A DNA stretch of 64,000 nucleotides from Sinorhizobium arboris LMG 14919 (GTDB lineage: Bacteria > Pseudomonadota > Alphaproteobacteria > Rhizobiales > Rhizobiaceae): contig NZ_KE386497.1 of NCBI RefSeq assembly GCF_000427465.1, forward strand, positions 314,162 through 378,161. The letters run 5' to 3'. The notes beneath the pieces are model-generated. The model did not search any database. It saw only the letters and a list, made by a program, of their open reading frames with translations, and was not told where the DNA came from. Position 1 is the stretch's first letter. Each line of letters begins with the position of its first letter. Shown piece by piece: positions 51,314 through 60,534 of the stretch. Made by a program: the position numbers and the translations under genes.

Positions 51314-51544
51314 ATGTGCATAGGCATTCCCATGCGGGTCGTTGCCGGCAACGAGTTCGCAGCCCAGTGCGAGCGCCACGGTAAGACAACCACGATCTCT
51401 CTGATGCTGGTCGGCCCGCAGCCGCCGGGCACTCATATCCTCACCCATCTCGGCTCAGCCATCCGCGTGCTCGAAGCTGAAGAAGCGCGCGCGATCGACG
51501 ATGCGCTTGCGAGTCTGGCCGAAGCGGTCGAAGGACGAGAATAA
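51314..51544 (+). pseudogene. hupF: HupF chaperone, 5' part (interrupted)
   Basis: 76 codons starting MCIGIPMRVVAGNEFAAQCE, a HypC/HupF family protein (N-terminal Cys after Met). It ends EAVEGRE and a stop created by inserted DNA. The missing C-terminus lies 4.4 kb downstream at 55932-55999. HupF protects HupL during maturation in the presence of oxygen. The truncated protein keeps the HypC-like core but lacks the HupF tail. Confidence 0.9.
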
Positions 51545-51545
51545 T

Positions 51546-51645
51546 GGGTTTCGAATGGCTGCCAAGCCCCAACACTGGAAAGAGCGCAACGGGCGTTATT
51601 CGGCCCGTCTCGTCATCCCGCCTAATCTTCGGCCCTATCTCGACA
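51546..51645 (+). repeat. element left-end repeat, copy 1
   Basis: About 100 bp similar to 54315-54415. Both encode the integrase N-terminus HWKERNGRYS and start with GGTTTC-A/G-AATGGCTG. They mark the left ends of the two tandem elements. Confidence 0.7.
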
Positions 51646-52755
51646 ACAAGACGGAACTGGAAATCCAGCTAGGCGGCGACCGGCGCACGGCCCTCCGCAA
51701 CACGCCGCCGCCGTCGCTTCAATCCAGCGTCAAATCGGCATCGCTCGGCAGAAGCATGAGGCCGCGACCGGCAAGCAGGCAAGTGCGCCCGCCTACCCTC
51801 TCACGGTCCAGCAGATCGCTCTTCGCGATCATCAGAGCCAAATCGACTTTGATGCGCAGCTACGCGCGACCGACCACCGATATGCACAGTTCGAAATCGA
51901 CTTTGACCACGCCCGGCGCTTCCGTGATGGCTTCGCCGGGAAGCTGACCGATGGCGAACTGGAGGAACTAGTCGGCGCTCGCCTTGAGCGCGCCCGGCTG
52001 GCCGGAATACCGATGCGGTCAAGGGCACAACCGCACCGTGAAGGCGATGCTTCAGAACCTTCGCACGGTCCTGAATTGGGGAAGGCAGAACGATCCGGCG
52101 AACTTCTTCCCGGCTGGCGACCCGCTCAACGGCATCAAGGCCCCTGACTACACGACCTACCCTCTTACCTTCGCGCCTTCACGATGGACGAGGCTAAGCT
52201 TGTGCTTAAAGCCGCCCGGAAAGAGGATAAGGCAATGTTCCGGTGGATACCCTGGCTATGTGCCTATTCGGGCATGCGCGTCAGCGAAGCCGGAAGCCTT
52301 CGCAAGGAGACTTCTTTGAGGTAAGTGGCCGGTGGTTCTGGAAAGTGACGACCGCTGGCAACCGTGCCTTGAAGAAGGCCAGGAGTGAACGCCGTATCCC
52401 TGTCCATAAAGCACTTGCCGACGAAGGCTTGCTGGACTTCATCAGGGGCGCAAAGGCTGGCCGTCTGTTCACGGGCGAGACGAAGGACGAAGTTTCGGTC
52501 CAGCCGCGTATCAGCACATGGGTTCGCGGGCTGATACCTTTCGACAAACGCCCGGAGCTTTCCCCTAATCACGGCTGGCGTCACCTGTTCGAAGATCTCT
52601 GCCGTCGCGACGGCGTGCCGGAGGACGCCCGCCACTACATGACGGGGCGCACTGACGGCGGCTCCCAGGAGCTTTACGGTCGCAGCGAAGTTATGCTTCC
52701 TGGCCTTGCCGCAGCAATGGATCGAATTAAAGCCATCCCAATTGATCAACAATGA
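51556..52755 (+). pseudogene. tyrosine integrase of element 1, frameshifted
   Basis: N-terminal part reads HWKERNGRYSARLVIPPNLR and then ELEIQLGGDRRTALRN; one frame on, AYPLTVQQIALRDHQ, RDGFAGKLTDGELEELVGA; after a further break NHRTVKAMLQNLRTVLNWG and FRWIPWLCAYSGMRVSEAGS. The catalytic residues Arg (SGMRVSEAG), His-x-x-Arg (HGWRHLFEDL) and Tyr (ELYGRS) are kept but in different frames. At least two frameshifts, so probably inactive. Confidence 0.85.
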
Positions 52756-53381
52756 CGCAGCGAAACGGCTTTCTTGCGCAAGGGATGCTTGAGCAACGTG
52801 GAACTGGTCGACGCAATAGCCTACCCCGATTTAAAGCTAGATCACCTTCGCGATAAGCACGAACCCCACAATGTGCAGATCGCTATGAGTTGAATGAGAT
52901 GCCTACTTACTATGTGATTTCTGGGATTCTTCCGCCAAGGCCGCTTTCGGCTAGCCCTCCATACTAGCATCTCAACGGTATCGTGATAGAATTTGCGGCG
53001 TAGTGTTATTACATAACATTTCGCCTGCGAAATGATTTTGGCTATGACAGAATCCGCCTCAAGTTGGTCGCTAAAATAACAGGAATTCGACCATCCTGCA
53101 TTGGCGGTATCTCGGCTTCGCCAGCCGCACGCAACCCCTCAGCAGCTGCTGAAAGTGCGCCGTCTTTCACGGTGAGATTCCAATGTTGGAGACGCGAATG
53201 CGCATCACCATCATTATCGAACATCGCATGCTTCTGGCGCTTTTCGTCGCCGCAAGCGCGTTGTTCTTCTGACTTTCGATGTCGTGCCCGCCGGTGAAGA
53301 TCGGCGGGCATTGTATTGGTATCTGTTGACGGCGTTCGCAGGCTGACTTTTAACAGTTGAGGACAACCAAAAGGTGGCATC
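52756..53381. other. non-coding stretch inside element 1
   Basis: About 620 bp without a credible gene. It holds a GC hairpin at 53286-53309. A minus-strand frame (53042-53383) is open but matches nothing known. Confidence 0.4.
53286..53309. terminator. hairpin upstream of the element 1 cargo gene
   Basis: GCCCGCCG and CGGCGGGC form an 8-bp GC-only stem around 8 bases. There is no strong T run. Confidence 0.45.
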
Positions 53382-54086
53382 ATGGCTTTCTTAATCGTCT
53401 ATCTGATTTTGGCCGTCGTTTTCGCTGTGATTGGCTCAGAAATGGCAAAGTCGAGAAATCGCGATGCGGCAGCGTGGGCGCTCGTATGTGCGCTGCTTCC
53501 CTTGTTAGGGATTATTGCACTAGCAGTCGCCGGGCGTGCCAATGCGCCGACGCCGTATTCCCCGACCATACGGAATGAGCAACCCCTCCACATGTCCCCG
53601 GTGAAGGTCGAGGTAGAATCGAAGAATTACGACGAAGGGAAGTGGCTGGCGCTTCTTGACGTTGATGATGACATAGCGGCCGCGGCGAAGGACATCGAAA
53701 GCTATGGCGCGGGCTACATTGATGAGTTCGCGCAAAAATACCTTGCCCTAGGTGACAAGAGCTACCTTGAATCTCTGAAGGCAAAAATCATTGCAAGAGC
53801 GGTGAAAGATCAAGAGAGAAAAATCGAGCAACAGAAGCAGGATGAGCTAGACAGTACCAACGAGGCCAACAAAATTTACTTCGAATATCTGGAAAAACTA
53901 AAACAGAATGGCGGAATAGACCCCGATTATCACTCCAAAGTAGTGAGCGTCGAAAAGTATTCAGGCACGGCCAAAGCCTTCAGGAACGGCGTGGAAGTGC
54001 AATTCGAAGACGGCACTTTTGCCCTCAAGGGTGGTTTCTTAATGAGGCGCTTCAACAGCAAGGCCGAGTTGGACGAATGGAGATAG
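53382..54086 (+). CDS. hypothetical membrane protein, element 1 cargo
   Basis: 234 residues. Two N-terminal hydrophobic helices (residues 2-20 and 30-49), then a polar, charged cytoplasmic part with a coiled-coil-like stretch (DQERKIEQQKQDELDSTNEA, about residues 145-165) and a C-terminal KAFRNGVEVQFEDGTFALKGG segment. AAGGTGG precedes the start. No family recognised. Position as sole cargo of a mobile element suggests an accessory or defence-type role, without direct evidence. Confidence 0.7.
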   Translation: MAFLIVYLILAVVFAVIGSEMAKSRNRDAAAWALVCALLPLLGIIALAVAGRANAPTPYSPTIRNEQPLHMSPVKVEVESKNYDEGKWLALLDVDDDIAAAAKDIESYGAGYIDEFAQKYLALGDKSYLESLKAKIIARAVKDQERKIEQQKQDELDSTNEANKIYFEYLEKLKQNGGIDPDYHSKVVSVEKYSGTAKAFRNGVEVQFEDGTFALKGGFLMRRFNSKAELDEWR

Positions 54087-54101
54087 CCCGCACGATTCAG
54101 A

Positions 54102-54229
54102 CTGTGGATAACCCCTGTCCGCGTCACAAAACTAAGACCATCAAAACGTCACAAAACTTCTTATTAGTCGTAACTAATTATCTTTTAAAAACAATTTGCC
54201 GCATTGCGATGAGCGATTTGAGTTTTCGA
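54102..54229 (+). repeat. element right-end repeat, copy 1
   Basis: Related to 55806-55938 over about 130 bp, including the end sequence GATTTGAGTTTTCGA. This is the right end of element 1 and the junction to element 2. Confidence 0.75.
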
Positions 54230-54314
54230 GTCTCTCATCGCCCACCATTCTATCCATTTGAAATCTTTGGAAGCCCTTGCGCCATAAGGCTTTTAGCCCA
54301 TATTGGCGTCGCAA

Positions 54315-54415
54315 AATGGTTTCAAATGGCTGGCAATCTCCGGCACTGGAAAGAACGCAACGGGCGCTACTCTGTTCGTATCGTCATTCCGAAGCACCTT
54401 CGCCCCTATCTCGCC
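54315..54415 (+). repeat. element left-end repeat, copy 2
   Basis: Partner of 51546-51645. Confidence 0.7.
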
Positions 54416-54440
54416 CGGTCTTCACCGGCGGGCTTTTCGT
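54328..54440 (+). pseudogene. tyrosine integrase N-terminal remnant of element 2
   Basis: Reads MAGNLRHWKERNGRYSVRIV, then IPKHLRPYLA, and diverges within 30 codons. The rest of the integrase is deleted and the cargo gene follows at once. Confidence 0.8.
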
Positions 54441-54492
54441 TGCTCGTATCTCGTCTATTTTGGACCGCATATCATGAATCATAGGGCACACC

Positions 54493-55767
54493 ATGGCATT
54501 TGATGAAGACCAGAGGGCAGAGGCGATAGCGGCGCAATGGGGTGTTGATGTTAGTCTGTTAGAAGAGACGGACTGGGAAGTTGAGATAATCGACGGCAAC
54601 GATGGTGAAATCTACGGCTATCTTGTTCGCTTCGATGATGAAACAGACCCGGACATTTTAACCGAGCTAGGGCTTCGACCCGGCGAATTCACACGGCAGC
54701 TTAGCATCAATGCCTTCGACGAGGCGGACTATGATCGGGATGACTTTGAGTCTCGGCATTATACACGGCGCGGTCGAGACAACGGCTATGTTGAGGATCG
54801 CTATGTAGAAGACGGCTATGTTGGCCACGACGAGCCGCCAGTTGTCCCGTCGTCTGACTCGTTCGCCGCGTTTGCTGGCGAGTCTTTTGCCGAGCAGGCT
54901 TTCGCCGTGCGTAGAGCTTCATCCGCTTTCGTCACGGCGGACAGTGGCGATATCACTGCCGATAATGGAGTGGAACCGGAAGTGGTCACTTTTCGAGGGG
55001 AGCCGGTCACACATCAGGGCGAACCGGTGACATATACGCCAAGGAAAGCTGACGACGGCATTTACTCCATGGAAGAGCCCTTGCCGGATATCTCTGAAGT
55101 CACTGACGACAGTGAGGAGTTTCCGGACTTGCCTCCCGGCCAAACCTATCTAATGGATGGAAATCACCGCATTCTCGCGGTCGAACGCGGTCGCGGCTTA
55201 ATGGTAGACGCGCCGGAACCCTCTGGCGCCGTCGGTGCTGCCCCGCTGAATGAACACGTCGTAAATGGCTCGGCCTATGCCGGGGCATCCTTCGCCGGAT
55301 CATCTTTCGCAAGGGGGCCTGAATCTCCAAATCAGGCTGGAGATATTGGAGCCCTTCGCCGAGAAATGCTTGGCCGCCTTGACGAGCTGGAGGTGGTCAT
55401 TCTGAGAAACGCAAGCGTCGCGCCGAACAGAGGGCATAATCATCCGCCGGAACTGCTTGAGATCGAGCGCTCTGTTACCCAGGAGCAATTTCAAGAAGTC
55501 ATGGCGGCAATTAAAGAATTGAGGCGCGAAAGCGAAAGCCCGACGCCTGACACCGCCAATGTCGCCGCCCAGGTCTCGACTTTTCGGCGAATCGCCCGGT
55601 GGCTCGGCTTGGGTGCGCTTGGCGTCGCTGCCATAATAGTTGAAGGCGTGATCCAACAGGAAACGGGCGGAGCCTACACAGCACACAAGCAGCAGATTGT
55701 TGACTCGCTTATTGGCGCGGCCAACGCTGTGATGGCGTGGGTTCAGCATTTGCCATCAGCATTTTGA
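54493..55767 (+). CDS. hypothetical protein with C-terminal membrane helix, element 2 cargo
   Basis: 424 residues. The N-terminal region is very acidic (ETDWEVEIIDGNDGEIYGYL). The middle is low in complexity, with FAAFAGESFAEQAFA and GASFAGSSFA blocks. From about residue 310 a conserved-looking module NRGHNHPPELLEIE with a helical ERSVTQEQFQEVMAAIKELR follows, then a membrane helix (LGLGALGVAAIIVEGVI, about 370-387). The RGHNHPPE module occurs in uncharacterised alphaproteobacterial proteins. Function unknown. Confidence 0.7.
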   Translation: MAFDEDQRAEAIAAQWGVDVSLLEETDWEVEIIDGNDGEIYGYLVRFDDETDPDILTELGLRPGEFTRQLSINAFDEADYDRDDFESRHYTRRGRDNGYVEDRYVEDGYVGHDEPPVVPSSDSFAAFAGESFAEQAFAVRRASSAFVTADSGDITADNGVEPEVVTFRGEPVTHQGEPVTYTPRKADDGIYSMEEPLPDISEVTDDSEEFPDLPPGQTYLMDGNHRILAVERGRGLMVDAPEPSGAVGAAPLNEHVVNGSAYAGASFAGSSFARGPESPNQAGDIGALRREMLGRLDELEVVILRNASVAPNRGHNHPPELLEIERSVTQEQFQEVMAAIKELRRESESPTPDTANVAAQVSTFRRIARWLGLGALGVAAIIVEGVIQQETGGAYTAHKQQIVDSLIGAANAVMAWVQHLPSAF

Positions 55768-55805
55768 GTCTCGCAATTACACAGATCATCCGCTCGCGAC
55801 TTCGC

Positions 55806-55938
55806 CTGTGGATAACCCCGCCCCGCCTCACAAATTTTCGCCCGTCACAACGTCACAAAATGTCATTTCGGACTTACCTGCCGATCTTTTAAAAACAATG
55901 CTTTAATTCCCATTACGATGAGAGATTTGAGTTTTCGA
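55806..55938 (+). repeat. element right-end repeat, copy 2
   Basis: Partner of 54102-54229; its last bases (GAGTTTTCGA) run into the resumed hupF sequence. Confidence 0.75.
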
Positions 55939-55999
55939 ATGTCTGTTCGCAGATATGATCTCCCGCGAGCCGGAACTGCCGTCGCATCTGCGCGGCTGA
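55932..55999 (+). pseudogene. hupF: HupF chaperone, 3' part
   Basis: The frame reads FECLFADMISREPELPSHLR, then G and a stop: the usual HupF C-terminus. Joining 51539 to 55932 across a shared GAG gives EGR-VFECLFADM in frame, so a complete hupF of about 97 codons is restored. Confidence 0.9.
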
Positions 56000-56165
56000 A
56001 AAGAATAGGACCACGTTGGAAATTGACCTTCCGTCCAGTCTTCATCGGGACGGGTCTGAGGCGAATATTCCCTTACAGATCACCGGAAACCAACTTTCCT
56101 CAGTCTGGCACGCCGTTTGCAGATCATCATTCGGAACGTTTCGCATGGTGATTTGTGGAGGTAAA

Positions 56166-56609
56166 ATGACATCTGCTCTGGTCCGCGCATTAAGCGAGCG
56201 GTCGCGCCTGCCTCTCGTCGATGAGACGAACATCGACGCTTTCCTCGCTTCGACGGCGAGCGAGAATGCTTTGCTGTTCTTTACAGGCGACCCGGCAAAG
56301 CAGCCTGAGGCCATTGACGTCGCCGTGATTCTTCCTGAACTCCTGCTGTTCTTCTGCGGTCGTCTGCGCGGTGCGGTAGTCCGCCATACGGCCGAGGATA
56401 AGCTCAAGGCCCGCTTCAACGTTATTGTGATGCCAAGCCTGGTTGTCACGCGCCGGGATAAGCCCGTGGGCGTCCTCGGCAAAATACGCGACTGGTCGGA
56501 ATATGTCGAAAAGGTCGGCGCCTGGTTGGCGCCCGATGCGCCCGTCATGATGCCCCCGAGCGGGCCAAAGATCGAGATCACGCGTGACGGTACTGTGATC
56601 GTCCGATGA
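56166..56609 (+). CDS. hupG: hydrogenase accessory protein HupG (HyaE family)
   Basis: 147 residues with a thioredoxin-like fold pattern but no CxxC: DAFLASTASENALLFFTGDP, VAVILPELL and VMPSLVVTRRDKPVGVLGKIRDW. HupG/HyaE helps HupS or HupL maturation at higher oxygen. It is 167 bp after the hupF stop, with GGAGG before the ATG, and overlaps hupH. Confidence 0.9.
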   Translation: MTSALVRALSERSRLPLVDETNIDAFLASTASENALLFFTGDPAKQPEAIDVAVILPELLLFFCGRLRGAVVRHTAEDKLKARFNVIVMPSLVVTRRDKPVGVLGKIRDWSEYVEKVGAWLAPDAPVMMPPSGPKIEITRDGTVIVR

Positions 56610-57454
56610 AGGCCGATTTCTGGGTCGGCACCGAGCGCGAAGACGCGGCGATGGCTGTCATGCCGATCGGCTGCCAGCCGCCGCTCCGTGCGCGCAAGCT
56701 CAATTTTCTTGCCACCAGCAGCGCCGAGGAGATGATCCGCCGATGTCGGCGGACAGCGATGCTCCTGCCGGAGCTCGCCGAGGCGCTCGCTCTCCAGAGG
56801 GCCGACCAAAAGGGCCGTCTGTTCGACATCACGGATTATCCGGATGATGAAAAGGAACTGATCACCCACGCCCTCGGCGAGGGGGAAGTCGCGGGCGTCG
56901 CAGCGCTTTCGAACGGCATCACCGCACGGATGCAGGAAACGGTTATGGCCGGCGTCTGGCGCATCCGCTTCACCGACGGCGACGGCCGGCTCGTCGCCGA
57001 CTATGTCGAGGTGGCAAGCATTCCCGCCGTCGTCAGGCAAGTGTGTTCGGCGCTGCCATCAACGATCAGCCATGGACCGGCGCCTGCTGGCGCGATGAAC
57101 GTCATGCCCGTGCTGACCGAGATCAGAGACAGGATCGGCCGCTACCGGGATGGCGAGCCGGCACATGTCATCGCTTTCTCCCTCTTTCCGATGAGCCCGG
57201 AAGACATGACGTTTTTGCAGGAGACGCTGGGCGCGGGGCCTGTGCAGCTCACCTCGCGCGGCTACGGCACCTGCCGCGCAGTGGCGACCGGCGCACGCAA
57301 TGTCTGGTCGGTTCAGTTCTACAACGCCATGGACACGATCATTCTCGACACGCTCGAGATCTGCGACATCCCCTCCGTCGCGATCGCGGCCGAGGAGGAC
57401 TTCCGGGACTCCGAGGCGCGGATGCGTGAAATCGAGGAGGCTTATTTCAGATGA
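56606..57454 (+). CDS. hupH: hydrogenase accessory protein HupH (HyaF family)
   Basis: 282 residues. [44 protein letters not shown]-free ILPEL, and [24 protein letters not shown] near the C-terminus fit HupH. It takes part in HupS maturation. It overlaps hupG and hupI by four bases each. Confidence 0.92.
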   Translation: MKADFWVGTEREDAAMAVMPIGCQPPLRARKLNFLATSSAEEMIRRCRRTAMLLPELAEALALQRADQKGRLFDITDYPDDEKELITHALGEGEVAGVAALSNGITARMQETVMAGVWRIRFTDGDGRLVADYVEVASIPAVVRQVCSALPSTISHGPAPAGAMNVMPVLTEIRDRIGRYRDGEPAHVIAFSLFPMSPEDMTFLQETLGAGPVQLTSRGYGTCRAVATGARNVWSVQFYNAMDTIILDTLEICDIPSVAIAAEEDFRDSEARMREIEEAYFR

Positions 57455-57666
57455 GCGCCTTCGAGAATTTGGACAAACGCGAGGTCGTGTCGGACGACGA
57501 CCCAATGGAAAGCGGCATCTGCTGGCACGTCTACGATCCGGCTGAAGGCGACCCCGTCGGGCAGATCGAGCCCGGTACATCCTTTGCCGATCTTCCGCAG
57601 GATTGGCGCTGCCCTAATTGCGATGCGCTCCAAACGCAGTTCATCAGGCTACGTCATGAACGCTAA
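57451..57666 (+). CDS. hupI: rubredoxin-like HupI with one iron ligand missing
   Basis: 71 residues. The second site CPNC (about residue 57) is intact. The first, normally ECxIC, reads MESGICW: the first Cys is Ser (AGC at about 57511). [16 protein letters not shown] and [15 protein letters not shown] match HupI. A rubredoxin needs four Cys for its Fe, so this copy may not bind iron normally. HupI supports Fe-S assembly of HupS. Confidence 0.92.
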   Translation: MSAFENLDKREVVSDDDPMESGICWHVYDPAEGDPVGQIEPGTSFADLPQDWRCPNCDALQTQFIRLRHER

Positions 57667-58171
57667 CCCGGCCGATTCTGACCTTGCCTTGGCAATCGGG
57701 CAGCGGCTCGAGGCTCGCTACCGCCACATTCACGCTGCAATGGCCGACCTGTCGATCTGCAACTCCGTGCTCAGCGTCGCCGCTACCGGCTTTCGCGCCT
57801 TTGGCGGCCGCGAATTCGGGATTGTTACGACGCCCTGGTCCATGAACCTTGTGGCGCTCGATTTTCCGGACGCGCCGCAGGCCGCGCCCGCCGCGGTGGG
57901 CACGACAGCGCGGATCAACTTGCCTGCGGGCGAAGTGGATTTCATCGCCGGCGAGCTCGACACCATTGGCCGTGTCGATTCCTGCTCGCTGCTTTCCCCG
58001 GTCTTCGAATTCGCCACCATGGAGGCGGCGCCGGAAACCGCCGAGGGGGCCATTCGGGCCTTCTTCGATCCGTCCGCCCTCGAACCGCCCCCGGCCCCCG
58101 CGGCTCCCCTCAATCGGCGCGACCTGTTGTACGGCAAATTCCGCAAGCACGAGGAGGCGATGACGGAATGA
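57656..58171 (+). CDS. hupJ: hydrogenase accessory protein HupJ
   Basis: 171 residues starting [20 protein letters not shown]. The start lies inside the end of hupI; a longer frame upstream is out of keeping with the family. [20 protein letters not shown] and [12 protein letters not shown] are typical; the C-terminal [13 protein letters not shown] is conserved. HupJ is a maturation factor of unclear biochemistry. Confidence 0.88.
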   Translation: MNANPADSDLALAIGQRLEARYRHIHAAMADLSICNSVLSVAATGFRAFGGREFGIVTTPWSMNLVALDFPDAPQAAPAAVGTTARINLPAGEVDFIAGELDTIGRVDSCSLLSPVFEFATMEAAPETAEGAIRAFFDPSALEPPPAPAAPLNRRDLLYGKFRKHEEAMTE

Positions 58172-59280
58172 CCTATCTCCTCAGTGCAGGCACGATCCGG
58201 ATCGACGTGACGGTGTCGCGTGGACTCGCCTGTTCGGTCGCCGTGAAGGCGAACCGGCCGCAGGGGCTCGCCCGCATGTTCGTTGGCCGCCGGGCGGAGG
58301 AGGCGCCCGCACTGGCGGGACAGGTCTTTTCGCTTTGCGGTTTCGCGCAATCGCTTGCATGCAGGATTGCTGTCCTCAATGCGACGGACACGCCGATGGG
58401 CGACGAGGAGCGTGTGGCCGCCGGCGCCGGCCTGCTGGCCGAGCGAATCTTCGAGACCCTCCGCCCTCTGATCTTGCACTGGCCGACGCCGCTCCCGGAG
58501 AAAATGGCGCTCGGTGTGGGCCGGCAGTTGCGTGAAGCGCTCGCCGCCTCGCACGTGATTGTATCGCAGGGGCGGAGCGGACAAATCGCCAAAGACAGCC
58601 TGGCGGCCGATGCGGCGCGGCTTACCGCTGCCGCCCATGCCTTGGGGACTCCCCGCGATGGCGATGAACCGGTGGTAGGTTCGGTCCTCGCTGCGATGCT
58701 GCAGGAACTCGGCGATGCTGCTGACTTCGCGCAGCGGACCCCAGAACCCCTGACTGCGGATGACGACGCCGAGGTCATCGCCCGTCTCCCAGATGAACCG
58801 GATTTCGCCCGCATGCCGCACCTTCCAGGCCGCGTCGTCGAAACGGGCGCCTATGCCCGCCGCAGTGGCGCCATTTTTTCCCGCAAGCCGCATCTGGCGC
58901 GGCGCCTACTTGCACGCATCGGCGATATCCAGGATTGCCTGGCGCAGCTCGCGCGCCTCGCGACAAGCGGCGATCAAGACTGGTCATCGCTTGCCGCCGG
59001 CGGACCGACGCCGGGCGCGGGCGGCTACGGCGCGGTGGAATGCGCGCGCGGGCGGCTCTATCACCACGCCGAGGTCGGCAGCGACGGCCGGCTCGGCGCC
59101 TATCGCATCCTCGCGCCGACCGAGTGGAATTTTCACCCGGTGGGCCCTTTCGTCGAGAGGCTGCTGTTGTCGCGGATCGGGACAGGTGAGAGCGCAGCGC
59201 GATCCGTCTCCCTGCTTGCCTTGCTTTTCGACCCCTGCGTCCCCTTCGACATCGGCATTCGTGAGGCCGCCCATGCATGA
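58168..59280 (+). CDS. hupK: hydrogenase accessory protein HupK
   Basis: 370 residues, distantly related to the large subunit. [42 protein letters not shown] and [21 protein letters not shown], then [10 protein letters not shown], recall the C-terminal half of HupL, which supports a scaffold role in active-site assembly. Overlaps hupJ and hypA. Confidence 0.9.
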   Translation: MTYLLSAGTIRIDVTVSRGLACSVAVKANRPQGLARMFVGRRAEEAPALAGQVFSLCGFAQSLACRIAVLNATDTPMGDEERVAAGAGLLAERIFETLRPLILHWPTPLPEKMALGVGRQLREALAASHVIVSQGRSGQIAKDSLAADAARLTAAAHALGTPRDGDEPVVGSVLAAMLQELGDAADFAQRTPEPLTADDDAEVIARLPDEPDFARMPHLPGRVVETGAYARRSGAIFSRKPHLARRLLARIGDIQDCLAQLARLATSGDQDWSSLAAGGPTPGAGGYGAVECARGRLYHHAEVGSDGRLGAYRILAPTEWNFHPVGPFVERLLLSRIGTGESAARSVSLLALLFDPCVPFDIGIREAAHA

Positions 59281-59614
59281 GCTGTCATTGATGGAGAGCG
59301 TGATCGCCATTGTCTGCGAGACGGCCCGGCAGCATGGCGCAACTCGCGTCAAGTCGGTCCGCCTCGACGTCGGCGTGCTGAGCCACGCCGACCCCGACGC
59401 GCTGCTGTTCTGCTACCAAGCGGTGCGTCATGGCACGATTGCGCAAGCCGCCACGCTCGAAATCAATCGGGTTCCCGGGAAAGGCTGGTGCCTGGATTGC
59501 GCGAAGACGGTGGCGCTCGCCGAACGCTTCGGTGGCTGTCCGGATTGCGGCAGGCATCGGGTTCAGATGACGGCGGGCGACGAATTGAAGATCAGGGACA
59601 TGGAGGTGATCTGA
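59273..59614 (+). CDS. hypA: nickel metallochaperone HypA
   Basis: 113 residues starting [16 protein letters not shown] (His2 is a nickel ligand). Zinc site CLDC and CPDC at about residues 73 and 90. It delivers Ni2+ to the large subunit with HypB. Start overlaps the hupK stop; stop overlaps the hypB start (TGATG). Confidence 0.95.
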   Translation: MHELSLMESVIAIVCETARQHGATRVKSVRLDVGVLSHADPDALLFCYQAVRHGTIAQAATLEINRVPGKGWCLDCAKTVALAERFGGCPDCGRHRVQMTAGDELKIRDMEVI

Positions 59615-60531
59615 TGTGTTCGGCATGCGGCTGCGGGACGTCGACCATCGAGGGCCATAAGCACCAGAGCGCGGACCACGCCCATGCGCATGGCCACAAT
59701 CATCAAATCAACGATGATGGGCAAGGACAAGAGCACCAACATGATCATGACCACGATCACCACCTCCTTGGCGATCACGACCATCACCACACCGAGAACG
59801 GCAGCGTCCACTATGGCCGCGGTATCGCCGGCGTCCATGTCCCGGGCATGAGCCAGGAGCGGATCATCCAGGTCGAGCGCCGCATTCTCTCCAAGAACGA
59901 CGCGCATGCCGCCGAGAACCGGCGCCATTTCGAGCGCAATGGCATCTTCGCGCTTAACTTCGTCTCCAGCCCCGGCTCGGGCAAGACAAGCCTGCTCGTG
60001 CGCACCATCTACGACCTCAAGGACCGCCTGGCCATCAGTGTCATCGAGGGTGACCAGCAGACCTCAAACGACGCCGCCCGCATTCGCGCGACCGGCGCCC
60101 GCGCGATTCAGATCAATACCGGGAAGGGCTGCCACCTCGATGCCCATATGGTTGGGCATGCGGCGGAGGATCTCGCGCCCGAGGCGGGTTCCGCGCTTTT
60201 CATTGAGAACGTCGGCAACCTCGTCTGTCCCGCCGCCTTCGATCTCGGCGAGGCGCACAAGGTGGTGGTCCTGTCCATCACCGAAGGCGAGGACAAGCCG
60301 CTGAAATACCCTGATATGTTCGCTGCCGCCGACCTGATGATCCTCAACAAGGCCGACCTGCTGCCGTATCTCGATTTCAATGTCGGGCTCTGCATCGCCA
60401 ATGCGCTGCGGGTCAATCCAAGGCTGCAGACGCTGACCGTGTCTGCCCGCACGGGTGAGGGTATGGAGGCCTTCTATGCCTGGCTTGAAGCCTCGGCAGC
60501 CAGTCGCGCCGCACGGTCCAAGGAGGCCTGA
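59614..60531 (+). CDS. hypB: GTPase HypB with nickel-binding His-rich region
   Basis: 305 residues. N-terminal CSACGCG nickel site, then a His-rich stretch (residues 15-62, about twenty His) for nickel storage, as in the Bradyrhizobium type. P-loop [12 protein letters not shown] at about 118, switch and base motifs [11 protein letters not shown] and NKADLLPYL. Drives nickel insertion by GTP hydrolysis. GGAGG precedes the start. Confidence 0.96.
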   Translation: MCSACGCGTSTIEGHKHQSADHAHAHGHNHQINDDGQGQEHQHDHDHDHHLLGDHDHHHTENGSVHYGRGIAGVHVPGMSQERIIQVERRILSKNDAHAAENRRHFERNGIFALNFVSSPGSGKTSLLVRTIYDLKDRLAISVIEGDQQTSNDAARIRATGARAIQINTGKGCHLDAHMVGHAAEDLAPEAGSALFIENVGNLVCPAAFDLGEAHKVVVLSITEGEDKPLKYPDMFAAADLMILNKADLLPYLDFNVGLCIANALRVNPRLQTLTVSARTGEGMEAFYAWLEASAASRAARSKEA

Positions 60532-60534
60532 GCC

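Larger units (their letters stand above)
51540..54229 (+). mobile_element. small integrase-type element 1 inserted in hupF
   Basis: Begins within hupF and carries a decayed tyrosine integrase (51556-52755) and one cargo gene (53382-54086). Its right end (54102-54229) is related to the right end of element 2: CTGTGGATAACCCC, then CGTCACAAAA, TCTTTTAAAAACAAT and GATTTGAGTTTTCGA. The exact left boundary is probably the GAG at 51537-51539. Confidence 0.7.
54230..55931 (+). mobile_element. small element 2 in tandem, integrase nearly lost
   Basis: Starts after the right end of element 1, has a remnant of the same kind of integrase start (54328-54440), one different cargo gene (54493-55767) and a right end like that of element 1, then returns to hupF. 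It looks like a sibling element that lost its integrase and may have depended on element 1 for movement. Confidence 0.65.

Noticed and set aside
51548..55941. TTTCGAATG at both ends of the hupF insertion as a 9-bp target duplication
   Set aside because: Joining at this sequence leaves a stop codon in hupF. Joining at the shared GAG restores the frame, so the 9-bp match is more likely part of the element ends.
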